Source: JAPOUP01 sp965201085 (GTDB lineage: Bacteria > Pseudomonadota > Alphaproteobacteria > Rhodobacterales > Rhodobacteraceae). Taken from it: a stretch of DNA of 64,000 nucleotides. Positions within the stretch are counted from its first letter, which is position 1. Each line of letters begins with the position of its first letter. The notes beneath the pieces are model-generated. The model did not search any database and was not told the origin of the DNA. It worked only from the letters and a program-made list of their open reading frames with translations. The stretch lies in contig CBDAVS010000030.1 in the NCBI GenBank assembly GCA_965201085.1, positions 12,755 to 76,754 of the forward strand, read 5' to 3'. A program made the translations under genes and the position numbers. Below, piece after piece: positions 36,038-45,987 of this stretch.

Positions 36038-36522
36038 CCCCGTCGTTGCCACCGCGCTTCCGGACCGGCCGCCGCACCACGCCGCGGCCATACCGACCTG
36101 ATCCCGGAACACACCCGTACGGACGCGCCGGTCACACCGCCGCCACCGCCAGAGCGCCGCGGCCGTCCGCCGGGGAACGGGGCCGCAGGTCACCGAACCG
36201 GCCGACAGCCGAAACCGCCAGACCGGGGAATGTCAAACCGCCCGTTTTGGGGAAATTTAAGATGCCATTGACACCGGGAGCGGTCAAATGCATTTGACCG
36301 CTCCCACCAACCCATCAAAGACAGAACCTTGCGGTACGGAACTGTTGGGAATACGCTTCAATCCAGACGCAATGCGGTCGTTTCGTGCGTAATATGCTCT
36401 TGGCTGGCATCGGGGGCCTCTCCCGCAGTCTTTCGATTTCGAAGCGAGGATCAAGTATTGATTCCGGAGAAGCTGTCTTGAATGATCCGAAATCACGGTC
36501 GATTTCATAGGAACCGTCGGGT
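36038..36522. other. Decayed GC-rich DNA and fdhD upstream region
   Basis: 36038-36265 is GC-rich without a recognisable frame, probably further IS debris. After about 36265 composition drops to chromosomal level. The interval holds the 30-base palindrome at 36276-36305 and presumably the fdhD promoter; no promoter boxes could be assigned with confidence. Confidence 0.4.
36276..36305. repeat. Perfect 30-base palindrome
   Basis: Fifteen bases, GGGAGCGGTCAAATG, are followed directly by their exact reverse complement. The centre is ATGCAT and there is no loop and no following T-run, so this is not a standard terminator. It lies 218 bases before fdhD at the edge of decayed IS DNA, and could be a dyad operator or two abutting inverted IS ends. 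Confidence 0.9.
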
Positions 36523-37398
36523 ATGTCAGATCGATTTTCGATAGCCCCCGATCCAAAGGATCCCATGCTCACAAGAACTGTGGAAGGTGCGGACCACGAC
36601 GGAAACAGACAGATAATCAAGGTCGTGACGGAGCGGCCGCTTACGATATATCTCAATTCCCAGGAAATCGTCACGGCGATGACGATAGGAGATTATCCAG
36701 AATATCTCGCGCTTGGGTTTTTACTGAATCAAAGCATGTTACGGAAAGAAGATGAAGTGTTTTCGGTTGATTTCGACGAGGATCTCGATGTCGTTATTGT
36801 CCGTACCAAACGTGAAACCGACTACGAGGATAAACTCAGGAAAAGGACCCGAACCTCCGGATGTGCGATAGGGACGGTCTTTGGCGACATGATGGAAGGT
36901 CTGCGGGAGGCGCGGCTTGCCGATGTTCCGGTTCGAATCAGCTGGCTGTATTCACTCGCCCGTCAGATTGGAACCAGACCGAGCCTATATCTGGAAGCGG
37001 GTGCGATCCACGGCACTGTACTTTGCCGGCAGGATGTTCCGTTGGTCTATATGGAGGATGTGGGTCGCCATAACGCCGTTGACAAAATTGCGGGTTGGAT
37101 GTTCAGGACCGACACACCGTCAGATGACAAAATCCTATATACGACGGGTCGGCTGACATCCGAAATGGTCATCAAGACAGCGCAGATGGGTATTCCCGTT
37201 CTGGCCAGTCGCTCCGGATTTACAGCTTGGGGAGTGGAAATCGCGAAGGAAGTCGGCCTGACGCTGATCGGCCGTATGCGTGGAAAGCGCTTTATGTGTC
37301 TGTCCGGTGAGGACCGTCTGGTCTGGGACGCCGATGACATGAAAGATTTCGGCGGCGGACGTTATAGCGATGGAATATCGGCGAATGACATCGTTTGA
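36523..37398 (+). CDS. fdhD: Formate dehydrogenase accessory sulfurtransferase
   Basis: A 291-residue FdhD protein, which passes sulfur from a cysteine desulfurase to the molybdenum cofactor of formate dehydrogenase. It shows GDYPEYLALGFLLNQ, the Cys-containing loop RTSGCAIGTVFGDMMEGL (one Cys rather than the CxxC of the Escherichia protein, as in other alphaproteobacteria I know), LYLEAGAIHGT, YMEDVGRHNAVDKIAGW and TTGRLTSEMV. All are intact. The genes behind it (mobA, mobB, moeA) are all broken, so this protein may have no cofactor to work on. Confidence 0.93.
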   Translation: MSDRFSIAPDPKDPMLTRTVEGADHDGNRQIIKVVTERPLTIYLNSQEIVTAMTIGDYPEYLALGFLLNQSMLRKEDEVFSVDFDEDLDVVIVRTKRETDYEDKLRKRTRTSGCAIGTVFGDMMEGLREARLADVPVRISWLYSLARQIGTRPSLYLEAGAIHGTVLCRQDVPLVYMEDVGRHNAVDKIAGWMFRTDTPSDDKILYTTGRLTSEMVIKTAQMGIPVLASRSGFTAWGVEIAKEVGLTLIGRMRGKRFMCLSGEDRLVWDADDMKDFGGGRYSDGISANDIV

Positions 37399-37959
37399 GC
37401 CCGCTGAACGAATGGGTGCACGCCGTTCTGCAGCGATTCATCACGCTGTTGGAATCGAGAGATGACAATTGCCACGGATTCCATCATGAACGAGTCCCGT
37501 CCCATTGGAGTGATACTCGCCGGTGGACTTTCGCGTCGCATGGGCGGGGGTGATAGGACCCTGCTTTCAATGGGTGGCCGTCCCGTCCTTCGCCATGTCA
37601 TTGACAGGTTGCGCGGGCAGGTCTCAACGATGGCGCTGAATGCGAATGGTGATCCGAAGCGATTCGCGAATTTCGACCTACCCGTCCTTTCGGACTCCGA
37701 GCTCGGTTTTCCGGGGCCTCTGGCCGGTGTGCTTGCGGGGATGGACTGAGCTTCCGGGATGGAGGCGAAGCGCATTGTGACAGTGGCCGCCGATACACCC
37801 TTCTTTCCCGAGGATCTTGTCGAGCGGCTGCGGATGGCTGCCAGTGACGCTCCGATCGCGCTGGCGGCGACCCTCGATGGCGACAGGGGGAGGTGCTTCG
37901 CCATCCAACTTTCGGTCTTTGGCCGGTGGACCTTCGCGAAAGCCTTCGGTCCTCTCTGA

Positions 37960-38961
37960 GAGTTTGACTCATAAGTCACTGATTTAATCAACCGTTAGAT
38001 TCCGGGGGTTTAACTCCCGCGCCACGCGGCGGATGGGGAACCGGCAGGCGGCGAGCGTTCGTTCGTGCCTCACTCCCGCTCGGACCAATGGCGCGGAATG
38101 CCTCACCCCGTAGACCAGCGAGCTGTCGCTGAGTCTTTCGCAGTCCTTCGACAGGCGGCGGCACCGGCCCATCCAGGCGAAGGTCCGCTCCAACACCCGG
38201 CGACGGCGGGGAACCATGAACCCTTTGACGTCCTCCGGTTTTCCGACGGTCCCGATGATGTCGGCCGGACCCGTTCCGTCAAGGCGTTCTCGCGGCTTCG
38301 GGTCGGGGTGGCCGCCGTCGGCTAGGGGTCCGCGCACGTCCGGGGCCGTCACCGGCGACTTCGCGATGATATCCGGTGCGCCGTCCCGGTCCTGGATGTC
38401 GGCGGTGTGAACCGTCATGACGACCGGCGTTCCCTCGAGGTCCGCCGCGACGGTCCGCTTCCGGCCCTTCACCTTCCTGCCCGCGTCGTGACCGCGGGGT
38501 CCGCCGCTCCCGGTGGTCCTCACCGACTGGCTGTCGATGGCGGCGGCGGTCGGCTCCGGCGAACGCCCCGCGCACTGTCGGGCGAGGTCCCGCAGGGAGT
38601 CGGGACATGCCCGGCGGACCGCTCGGGCGCCGGGTGTGGAAACGGTTCCGGTCGGCGGAATACGGTGGATATCGGTGGGTAACGCCCGCCACCGGCGGCC
38701 GTTGGAAAGTATGTGCCGGACACCGTCGAACACCGACCGGAGGCCGGTTCTGCGGGGCCTCCCCATATTCCCCCGCTTCGGCAGCATCGGCCCGACGATG
38801 GCCCGTCCGTCGTCGGACGGATAGTTCTGACGACGGTCGTCCGGACGGTTGTACAGCTTCCGGGTGGTCCTGTCCCGGGGCATGGCTCTCTCCGGATCCG
38901 GTTGGTTTCACCAACGGGAATACCACATCCTGCGGGACCACTCAACTTATGGAACAAACTC
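37960..38961 (-). mobile_element. IS5-family (IS427-type) element, copy C, in mobA
   Basis: A 1002-bp copy with left end GAGTTTGACTCATAAGT and right end closing in CAAACTC. TGA flanks it on both sides (37957-37959 and 38962-38964). The minus-strand transposase frame (about 300 codons, start MPRDRTTRKLYNRPDDR) is mostly open but heavily altered: DDGRAIVGPM where the family has DEWAIVGPM-type, SNGRRWRA for CQWRA, HPDPKPRERL for YAGPKLRE. The changes are almost all explainable as A/T to G/C. The catalytic Glu region RTFAWMGRCRRLSKDCERLS is partly kept. Inactive in all likelihood. Confidence 0.9.
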
Positions 38962-38964
38962 TGA

Positions 38965-39967
38965 GAGTTTGAATCATAAGTCACTGATATGATCAAACCA
39001 TTGTCTTTCATGGAGTTGACGCCCTCGCCACCCGCCTGGGCGGGAACCGGCGGGCGGCCAGCGTTCGTTCGTGCCTCACTCACGCCCGGACCGGTGGCGC
39101 GTGATGCCTCACCCGGATGCCGGCGGGTTCCCGAAGAGGCGCCCGCAGTCCTTCGACAGGCGGCGGCACCGGCCCATCCAGGCGAAGGTCCGCTCCACGG
39201 CCCACCGGCGGCAGGGAACCGTGAACCCTTTGACATCCTCCGGTTTTCCGACGGTCCCGGTCACGTCCGGCAACCCCATCCCCCAGGCCGCTCCCGCGGC
39301 TTCGGACCCGGGTGGCCACCGTCGGAGAACGGCCTGCACACCGTGGGCACCGTCTCCGGCGGCTCCGCGGTCAGGTCCGGTGCGCCGTCCCGGTCCTGGA
39401 TGCCGGCGGTGTGAACCGTCATGACGGCCGGCGTGCCGCCGGCGTCCACGATCAGGTGCCTTTTCCTCCCCTTCACCTTCCTGCCGGCGTGGTGGCCGCG
39501 GGGCCCGCCGCTCCCCGTGGTCTTCACCGACTGGCTGTCGACCGGGGCGGCGGCCGGCTCCGCGGAGCGCCCCGGACACCGCCGCGCGAGGTCCCGGAGA
39601 CGATGCACGATACGCTCCGGGAGCCCGCTCCGCCGCCATGCGTGAAAATGGTTCCGGTCGGTGGAAAACGGTGGATATCCAGAGGGTGACGCGCGCCACC
39701 GGCATCCCGTGGACAGGATATGCCGGCCCCGTCGAACACCGACCGAAGGTCGACCCCGCACGGCCGTCCCATCCTTCCCCGCTTCGGCGGCATCGGCCCG
39801 ATGACGGTCCATTCGGCGTCGGTCAGATCGTTTTGACTGTGGTCGTCCGGGCGCTTATGGAACTGTTGGGTGGTCCTGTCCCGGGGCATGGCGATCTCCG
39901 GATTTGGGTAAACGGTCAATATAGAATACCACATCCTGCGAGGCCGCTCAACTTATGGAACAAACTC
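38965..39967 (-). mobile_element. IS5-family (IS427-type) element, copy D, tandem to copy C
   Basis: A 1003-bp copy in the same orientation as copy C and separated from it by only TGA (38962-38964). The right flank is TCA (39968-39970), so its two TNA flanks differ at the middle base. The transposase is split into frames that start MPRDRTTQQFHKRPDDHSQ and end RTFAWMGRCRRLSKDCGRLF. Near its transposase start it has changes not shared with copies A or E (for example GGTAAACGGTCAATATAGAA near 39907), so the copies are not clones of one recent event. Confidence 0.88.
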
Positions 39968-40129
39968 TCAGGGATGGTTTGCGAAAAATCGTTGCGTGGA
40001 CCGACCGACATGGCACGTCGCTTGCGCATTTCGAGTCGGAACCGATTGACTCGTTCCTTAATCTCAATCATCTGGAAGATATGGTTCAGGCTGAATTAGG
40101 TTCCGTTGGCATTCCTGGTTGAACCGCCG

Positions 40130-40930
40130 GTCTGGACCGTTCACATCCGTCCCCGAACATAGCCGGAACGGCGTTACGGGCAACCGGGGACGGAACCATG
40201 GAAAGGAGCGGGAACGGACCTACGGACGGAATGTGGCAGGCGAGCGGGGAGTTTCCGCCGGGCGGGACGGGGACCACGGCGGCGGACGGCCGCCCCTTCG
40301 GCGGGGCCATCCTCCGGAGGGTGCGGGCGGGTGTCCCCCGGCGCGGCCTTCCCGGGCGCTTCGGGAAATGCGGCGGCGTGTCCGGGCGCCGCCGGCGCCG
40401 GGTGCCGAAAGGCGTGACCGACCGTGTTCTCAGGGCGTTGCCGGGGGATCTCGACCTGCAGCACCCGTTCGTGGACGGCGCCGTGACGCGGGCTCACCGG
40501 AAGGCGGCGGGAGGAAAAGGGGCCCCGGGAGAACGGCGTCGGACGCTCCGGCGGAGGCCTGGCCGGCAGGGTCATGGCGATGGCCGACGCGCCCGGCCTT
40601 CCCGTGGACACCGTGGTGCTTCCGGGTCGGGCGCATGACCCGCAGGGGCTGCCGGTGCCGATGGAGGGCCGGTCTTCCGGCGCGCCCGTCGGCGACGGGG
40701 CCCTCGAAGCGGCCCGGCGAGCGCGGGGCGGAGGCGGTGATTCCCTCCGGCGGGAACCGGGAGGAGATGCGCGGGCACGACGGAGGGATGTATGGATGGT
40801 GGCGCCGGATCGGGAACCGCTTCGCGAGGACCGGGGAGTTCCGCGCCGTCGCCACCCGCTGTGACGGGACGGGACCGGGCTTCCGGGCGACGATTCCTCC
40901 AGCCGCTGCCGTGATCGCCGCGAGGTGAAT
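40130..40930 (+). mobile_element. Decayed IS5-family (IS1031/ISL2-like) element between mobA and mobB
   Basis: Plus-strand frames give DGRPFGGAILRRVRAGVPRR, GLPGRFGKCGGVSGR, HPFVDGAVTRAHRKAAGGKG, then MAMADAPGLPVDTVVLPGRA, EAVIPSGGNREEMRGHDGG and FRAVATRCDGTGPGFRATI. The order matches an IS5-family transposase in which one expects LWRVRTGVPWRDLPERFGKW, VDGTVVRAHQ, IPSRGNRKxxREYDxxxYGxR and VATRYDKTxxNF. Trp, Asp, Glu, Tyr, Lys and Leu have become Arg, Gly, Gly, His or Cys, Gly and Pro, again A/T to G/C. Frame shifts divide it into at least three parts. Confidence 0.65.
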
Positions 40931-40964
40931 GTCAAAGGGTCCCAATATTGAAAGCGCTTAACTG

Positions 40965-41476
40965 ATGGAGATTTTCGGGATTGTTGGTTGGAAAAACACC
41001 GGCAATACTGGTTTGATGGAGCGATTGGTTAAGGAGATCACAACCCGTGGCCTGACGGTGTCAACCATCAAGCACGCTCATCATTACTTCGATGTGGACC
41101 AGCCGACAGCTACCGCCATCGCATTGATGGGGCGTCCGAGGTTCTGTTGGCTTCCGTGAACCGCTGGGCATTGATGTCGGAAATCAGAGGTTCGAAAGAG
41201 CCGACCCTCGATACACTGTTCGCGCGTCTTTCGCTGGTCGATCTCGTTTTGGTTGAAGGCTGCAAGCGTGATCGCCATTCCAAGATCGAAACCCATCGCG
41301 CCGTGCCCCACACCTCATTGATCGCCAATGATGATCCCTCGATACTGGCGGTTGCGAGCGACTCCACCCATCCCGAATTTGACAGCCCCGTGCTTCGCAT
41401 CGATGCGACTGAAGCGGTTGCCGACTTCGTGCTGCGGTCGGTCGGGTTGCAGAATCCGACGGATGCGAGCCACTGA
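40965..41476 (+). pseudogene. mobB: Molybdopterin-guanine dinucleotide biosynthesis adaptor, broken
   Basis: MobB is a GTP-binding helper of MobA. The start is clear, MEIFGIVGWKNTGNTGLMER, but the Walker A Lys (GKT) is Asn here. The sequence is normal to IKHAHHYFDVDQP, then a small deletion shifts the frame; DSYRHRIDGASEVLLASVNR continues in the second frame through LVLVEGCKRDRHSKIETHR to the stop at 41474-41476. Both the missing Lys and the frameshift (about 41105) would inactivate it. The stop is directly followed by the moeA ATG. Confidence 0.88.
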
Positions 41477-42193
41477 ATGAAGGCTTCGGTGTCAAAGAGC
41501 GGACCGTCCCGCTCTTCCTCCCGGGGTATATTGGACACCGTTCGACGACGCGCTTGATCATCTTCGGGCCGTTATGACCTGCGCAATCGCCGTCGAAACA
41601 TTGGCCTTGGGATTAGCGAAGGAAAGTTTCCTAGCGGAAGATGTGCTGTCACTTCGCCCGAATCCGGCTTCAACGAACTCGACGGTTGAAGGCTATGGTT
41701 TTGCCGGACCGGCTCCAGCCGGTCGGCGGACAATGTCTTTGGCCCATGGACGAGCGACCGCCGGTTCCCCATTCGATGGTCCCTTTCCCGAGGGAACGGC
41801 ACTTCGAATTCTGACCGACGCCTGCCTGCCTCCCGGTGTGGACACCGTGGTGTCGGATGAAAATGCAGGGGTTGAGGATGGATTCGTGACGTTTCACGGA
41901 CCGGTACACATGGGAGCGAACACTCGTTCGGTGGGAGAGGATGTGAAGGGGGCCAAGTCGTCTTCAGCGCTGGAACCCGTCTTGGACCACCTCAACTCGC
42001 CCTACTTGCGGCCGTTGATGTATCTGTCTTGCCCGTTCGCAGACGTTTAAGGGTTGGCGTATTATCCACTGGAGATGATCTGCGACCTGTAGGAGCGATG
42101 TCGGTGCCCGATCAGGTCTTCGACGCGAATCGACCGATGCTTTTATCCTTGGTTGAACGTTGGGGTTACGCGGTGGTCGATCTGGGATATGTA
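41477..42193 (+). pseudogene. moeA: Molybdopterin molybdotransferase, frameshifted and truncated by an IS
   Basis: MoeA inserts molybdate into molybdopterin. After the ATG at 41477 a frameshift leads into ALPPGVYWTPFDDALDHLRA, then LAEDVLSLRPNPASTNSTVE with the conserved GYGFAGPAPAG, and FVTFHGPVHMGANTRSVGED. A one-base deletion near 41952 shifts the frame again, after which VLPVRRRLRVGVLSTGDDL, PDQVFDANRPMLLSLVERWG and VVDLG follow. The reading ends at the ISNCY insertion at 42194 and is not found beyond that element, so the C-terminal third is lost. Confidence 0.9.
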
Positions 42194-43189
42194 GTGTCCG
42201 CCAGAAAACCACTAAGTTACGGATTTTTGAGGTAAATGACGGAATCTGCCCTGCGGGGATTCACCGGATATGGCAGTCAGGGAGCGATTTCACCACCATA
42301 TGCCACGGAAACCGGCAATCCTGCCCTTCAGGAGGCCCCGATGCGCAAGGTCCACGACACCTAGCGGCGGCCCGGCGCCCCCGACATCAGGAGGATCAGG
42401 CTGGACGTGAGGTCGCGGGACGACATCCCGGCGGTCCCGATCGGCCTCCAGGACCTTTACAGCGACGAAGGGACCCGAAAGCGGCTGTCCGGGCTTCCGG
42501 GGCGGCTGGTGCTTCCCGGAAAGAGCCGTCGTGTGGCAGGCCGGGGATGAAACCGTTGACCATCCCGGTGCCGGGGGGGCGTGAAGCAGGGTCCCGGGTG
42601 CGATTTCGACCGGCTTCGGGAACCGGCGAACCAACACATCCCGATCCGGCGAAGGCCGAAGGCCGGGCCACGGCCCGTGGGACGGGGACGGATACGGATA
42701 CGAATACCGGCGTCTGGTTGACAGCGTGCCGCTCCCCTCGCCGGAGCTTCCCGCCGAGGTCGGAAAGATGGTCGTGGAGAGGGGCCACAGGGTGGCGGCG
42801 GAAGGAATACCTTTGCAGGAAGCTCCGGAAAGCCTACCTCCGGGTGGCCACGTCACGGCTCGCCGACCCGCGCCCGGGGGACGTGGAGGCGCCGCTCCGG
42901 CCCGCCCTGAAGCTGGCGGACAGGGCGGAGGCCAGCCGCGCGGAGATCGACGGTATGTTGGGTATCCCGGGCCCATCGGACAGTATCCGGGGCTTCATCG
43001 GCCATGTCGGGCACCGGGCGGACCTGATCGAACGGCGGATCCTGAAGGGAGGGACGATCCCGCACCGCGGGAAGGTGCACCCGATATCCGGGCCGCACAC
43101 ACGCTGGATATCGAAGGGAAAGGCCGGGGTCCCGGTGAAGCCCGGCGTCCCCGTCCGCGTGCCGGGGACCGCCACGGATTCCCCCCGCA
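42194..43189 (+). mobile_element. ISNCY-type element, copy N4, truncated at right, inserted in moeA
   Basis: The left end GTGTCCGCCAGAAAACC at 42194 is preceded by TATGTA (42188-42193), identical to the flank of copy N2. The transposase starts MRKVHDT but meets TAG at once, and later parts (KEYLCRKLRKAYLRVATSRL, IDGMLGIPGPSDSIRGFIGH, HTRWISKGKAGVPV) are spread over frames. A segment including the first catalytic Asp region (TDVHHP) is deleted. Similarity ends at about 43189, where a gene of opposite strand begins its end. Confidence 0.82.
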
Positions 43190-43211
43190 CCGTAATTGGC
43201 TCTCCGCTTGG

Positions 43212-44093
43212 TCATAGGATCGCACCGATCACATGACGAACATCGACGCAGCCATTCGCGGCGAGCGCCAGCTCAGCGGGCCCGGACAGTTCGTCCTGCG
43301 TCGACATTGCCAGCAGTTGGGCGGTGCCGCCTTCCTCGACACCAAGGCGCCCGAAATGCCACCCCGACCACGGCGCCTAGTCACGCCCTCCATTCGAATG
43401 CCAGAACATCGACATCGGAATTTCGAGCGGATTCCGAAGCGACAGAAACAGATCACCCTCTTGGGGTCTTGTCACGGCGGTCCAGCCCAATGCGTGGCCA
43501 TCCGCCTCGATACCCACCACGAAATCCTCGTGTCTGGAATTCCAGGGGTACCGAGTGAGGTCGGCGGGCCCATCCTGACCCGGAAACTGGCGGGGGTCTC
43601 GTGATCTCGCAGGGTGGACAAGTTTGGAGCGGCCGAGTTTCGGGTCGCTTTCCTGAGGTTCGGCGGGAGATTCCCAAACGGTTTTGAGCGATGCTCTTAT
43701 GAACGCGCCATTCTTCACGGAAACGTTGGCGTGATTGGCGAACGAAATACTTCCCTCACCACCGACGAATATATGCCGTTGATATACGAATGGATGCCCG
43801 TCCCTCAGGATAAGTTCCTTGATCAGCGTCGCTTTGGATACCGGGCGCAGAAGGACTGCGCACAGTTGGAATTCACTGGAGGCCACGAACTGCCAGTGGG
43901 AGTTCGGAGGCCATCCGTGAAGCGGTGAATCATCCTCGGTGGCACAGAAAGGCGCACAGAAAAAATCGCCGCCGAGAGTTGCCATACGCGGAGGGGCGCC
44001 GGGAGGCATGGTTTCATCGGTGTCAATCCAGGGTGCCCGGTGCATGGGCGCGACGTCCTGTCCACTTTCAGTCACGGAGAAGCTCTCGAGCAA
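43212..44093 (-). pseudogene. Aldose 1-epimerase-like protein with one internal TAG
   Basis: The minus-strand frame from 44093 reads MLESFSVTESGQDVAPMHRA, SISFANHANVSVKNGAFIR, YPWNSRHEDFVVGIEADG, GWTAVTRPQEGDLFLSLRNP and MFWHSNGGRD, then TAG (43377-43379). The same frame continues APWSGWHFGRLGVEEGGTAQ, MSTQDELSGPAELALAANG and stops at 43212. I recall this as a conserved alphaproteobacterial protein with a mutarotase-like fold (HSNGGRDYAPWSG), so TAG stands for the Tyr. Only this nonsense change breaks it. Its 3' end lies against the truncated IS N4. Confidence 0.65.
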
Positions 44094-44460
44094 TCAGGTG
44101 CGGTCATCGAACACCGCTCGGACCCTCTCCGCGTAGAGAGTGGCCTTCATCGTCGATGATCCCCGGTCAACGAAACCGATGGGCCCTGACGGGTCGCCGT
44201 CGTCTTGGGGTCAGGATTAATGTTCGGGTAGACGGACATTCAACAAAAGAGCGATCAGGGTGTTTCCTGGTTACGCAGGTTTACCGCACGGAAATCGGAA
44301 AGCTAAAGGCGGCGGATCTTCAAGGACGGATTCGCGTGTTTTGCCGGTGGTGATGGTGAGTGCCGTCCAGATGCCTGTCTCCGAGGTAGGACCATCACCA
44401 TGTCAGCGGAGTCAGCTACCCATCGGTTGCGGGTCGCCGACGCGAATAAAGCGGGACTCC
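44094..44460. other. Interval with a possible short remnant
   Basis: Around 44260-44340 on the plus strand VTQVYRTEIGKLKAADLQGR resembles the start of a 2OG-Fe(II) oxygenase-type protein, but no continuation with family motifs follows. The rest shows nothing recognisable. Confidence 0.25.
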
Positions 44461-45030
44461 CTAACTGCCCCAGGTGCGAATCGGCCCGCAATCCATGTGC
44501 ACGAAGCTCTGCCTGGTGTAGCGACCGACACCTCCCGCCCGACAGGTCATCGCCGCCCGGGCCATCTGACTGACCGAGCGCGAGCTAAGCCTTAGATCGG
44601 CGGCCATTCCCTTTATATGAAGGGAATTCTTGGCCACCATCCGCGATTTGGAGCGAAGCATTTCATTGGTTTTCGCGGTCCGGTATCCCGAAACCAGCAG
44701 AAAGGCCTCATCTGTCTCCAGCAGGTTGTGCGAAGCGGCGATTATATCGATCGTTCGACGGTCAATCTTCTTTATCTCATTGTAACGCCAATCACGCATC
44801 AGATGATCGACTTCATACAAGGCCTGTTGTATATACTCACCCTCGATCCAATATATCGTATTGACGCTTTCGTCCGTTCTACCCGAATACATCTTTAGGC
44901 GACGAATGTCACCGGCTCCCCGCAGAAAACCCGCCGCCTTCGAGAATGTCGGTGCCGCAGCTAAGGCCCCTGTGGTGAAGGCTCCCAGAAGAGCCCGACG
45001 TGAAATCTCACTGAATTTACTGCCCACCAT
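44461..45030 (-). CDS. YcbK/DUF882 family murein peptidase-like protein
   Basis: A 189-residue exported protein. The N-terminus has a twin-arginine type signal (SRRALLGAFTTGALAAAP). The mature domain belongs to the M15/DUF882 group that cleaves peptidoglycan cross-links: FLLVSGYRTAKTNEMLRS, KNSLHIKGMAADLRL with the metal-binding His and Asp, and FVHMDCGPIRTWG with a further His. Length and motif order are normal. It is transcribed away from the L,D-transpeptidase gene; this divergent pair is familiar from Rhodobacterales and fits a joint role in wall remodelling. Confidence 0.9.
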   Translation of the reverse strand: MVGSKFSEISRRALLGAFTTGALAAAPTFSKAAGFLRGAGDIRRLKMYSGRTDESVNTIYWIEGEYIQQALYEVDHLMRDWRYNEIKKIDRRTIDIIAASHNLLETDEAFLLVSGYRTAKTNEMLRSKSRMVAKNSLHIKGMAADLRLSSRSVSQMARAAMTCRAGGVGRYTRQSFVHMDCGPIRTWGS

Positions 45031-45987
45031 ATATGCCCCGTATTTTTCTGTCGAAAACCCCGGAATTTAGCCAGCGTTTTTGCGGAGTCTTCGCCACTTT
45101 GGTTTTCCAGATCACCTCTTACTAATAATTGAAACAAATCTCCAGTATTTGATTGCGGAAATTTCGTGCCCGTCTCGAAAATCGGCAAGATTTTGCCGAT
45201 ACGGCTTGGATGCATCTTTGATTGTTGTTTCCCGGAGTATTCCCAGGCGACGTGCGTTGGTGCCGCATCGGTCCTCGCAAGAGATATATCGTCAGTGGCC
45301 TCGATGGAATCATGGGGCGGTTGAGACACGGGTATGACGCCTCGTCGTGCATGAGATCGGTTGAGAGGGAATCCTGCATGTCGTGCCATGCGTTTCGGTA
45401 TGAACACGAAAGAACGTCCTCGTTGGTCCTTGAGCAACGTAGCCAAATCCGACGGTTGGTTATCAAGCCAAGTTGTGTCGATGGTAGGACAGAAAAGAGG
45501 ATTTGTGTCGCGTTTTCATAGAATTACTTAGGTCTTGGGTGCCGGATCATGTCACTTCATCCAGACACCTCGATCATATCTCGTTGGAATTGGCTGGGAT
45601 TGGGATTGAAACAGGAAATCACAAGGGAGACCGTGACCCGTCAATGTTGCTTGATACTCGGCGGAATGATTACGGACTGTTTTGCATGAAGCGGCACGGT
45701 GGGAAGGTTCTCATCGGTTCGGACCAGGTCTTGATCGAATGCCTCCTCGCTCCCGCACCCAGCCGTGATCACGAGCCGACACCCGGTCGATGTCGACCAC
45801 GGTCCCCAACCGGCACGACCGTTTATGGAATTGCATGGGCCTACATCATTAACCAACGACAGGTCCGCATCTGATTAAGCGGGGCCTCTTCGAATTTTGT
45901 GGTTCCGGAATTGGCCCGGATAATGCTATGTTATGGCAGGTTCGCGGTCAGAAGCGGATCGGATGAGCAGTGAAAGGCCTTAAGCCC
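45031..45987. other. Long divergent intergenic region, no gene recognised
   Basis: Nearly 960 bases between two divergent cell-wall genes. Open frames exist on both strands but none resembles a known family or has consistent codon character. Composition is lower in GC than the decayed IS. Promoters for both flanking genes should lie here; I could not assign them. Confidence 0.4.

Larger units (their letters stand above)
37462..40122 (+). pseudogene. mobA: Molybdenum cofactor guanylyltransferase, broken by nonsense, frameshift and two IS copies
   Basis: MobA attaches GMP to molybdopterin. The frame starts with GVILAGGLSRRMGGGDRTLL and runs to GVLAGMD, where TGA replaces an expected Trp codon; the same frame goes on to RIVTVAADTPFFPEDLVERL. 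A frameshift follows near 37925, after which DLRESLRSSL can be read. Two tandem IS5-type elements then fill 37957-39970. The reading resumes as RDGLRKIVAWTDRHGTSLAH, FNVN-like SFLNLNHLEDMVQAEL and stops at 40120-40122. Thus three independent disabling events hit one gene. The gene order fdhD-mobA-mobB-moeA indicates a former molybdenum cofactor operon. Confidence 0.9.

Noticed and set aside
40965..42193. Diversity-generating retroelement as source of A to G changes
   Set aside because: No reverse transcriptase or template/variable repeat pair is visible, and the changes affect whole elements of several families and both strands.
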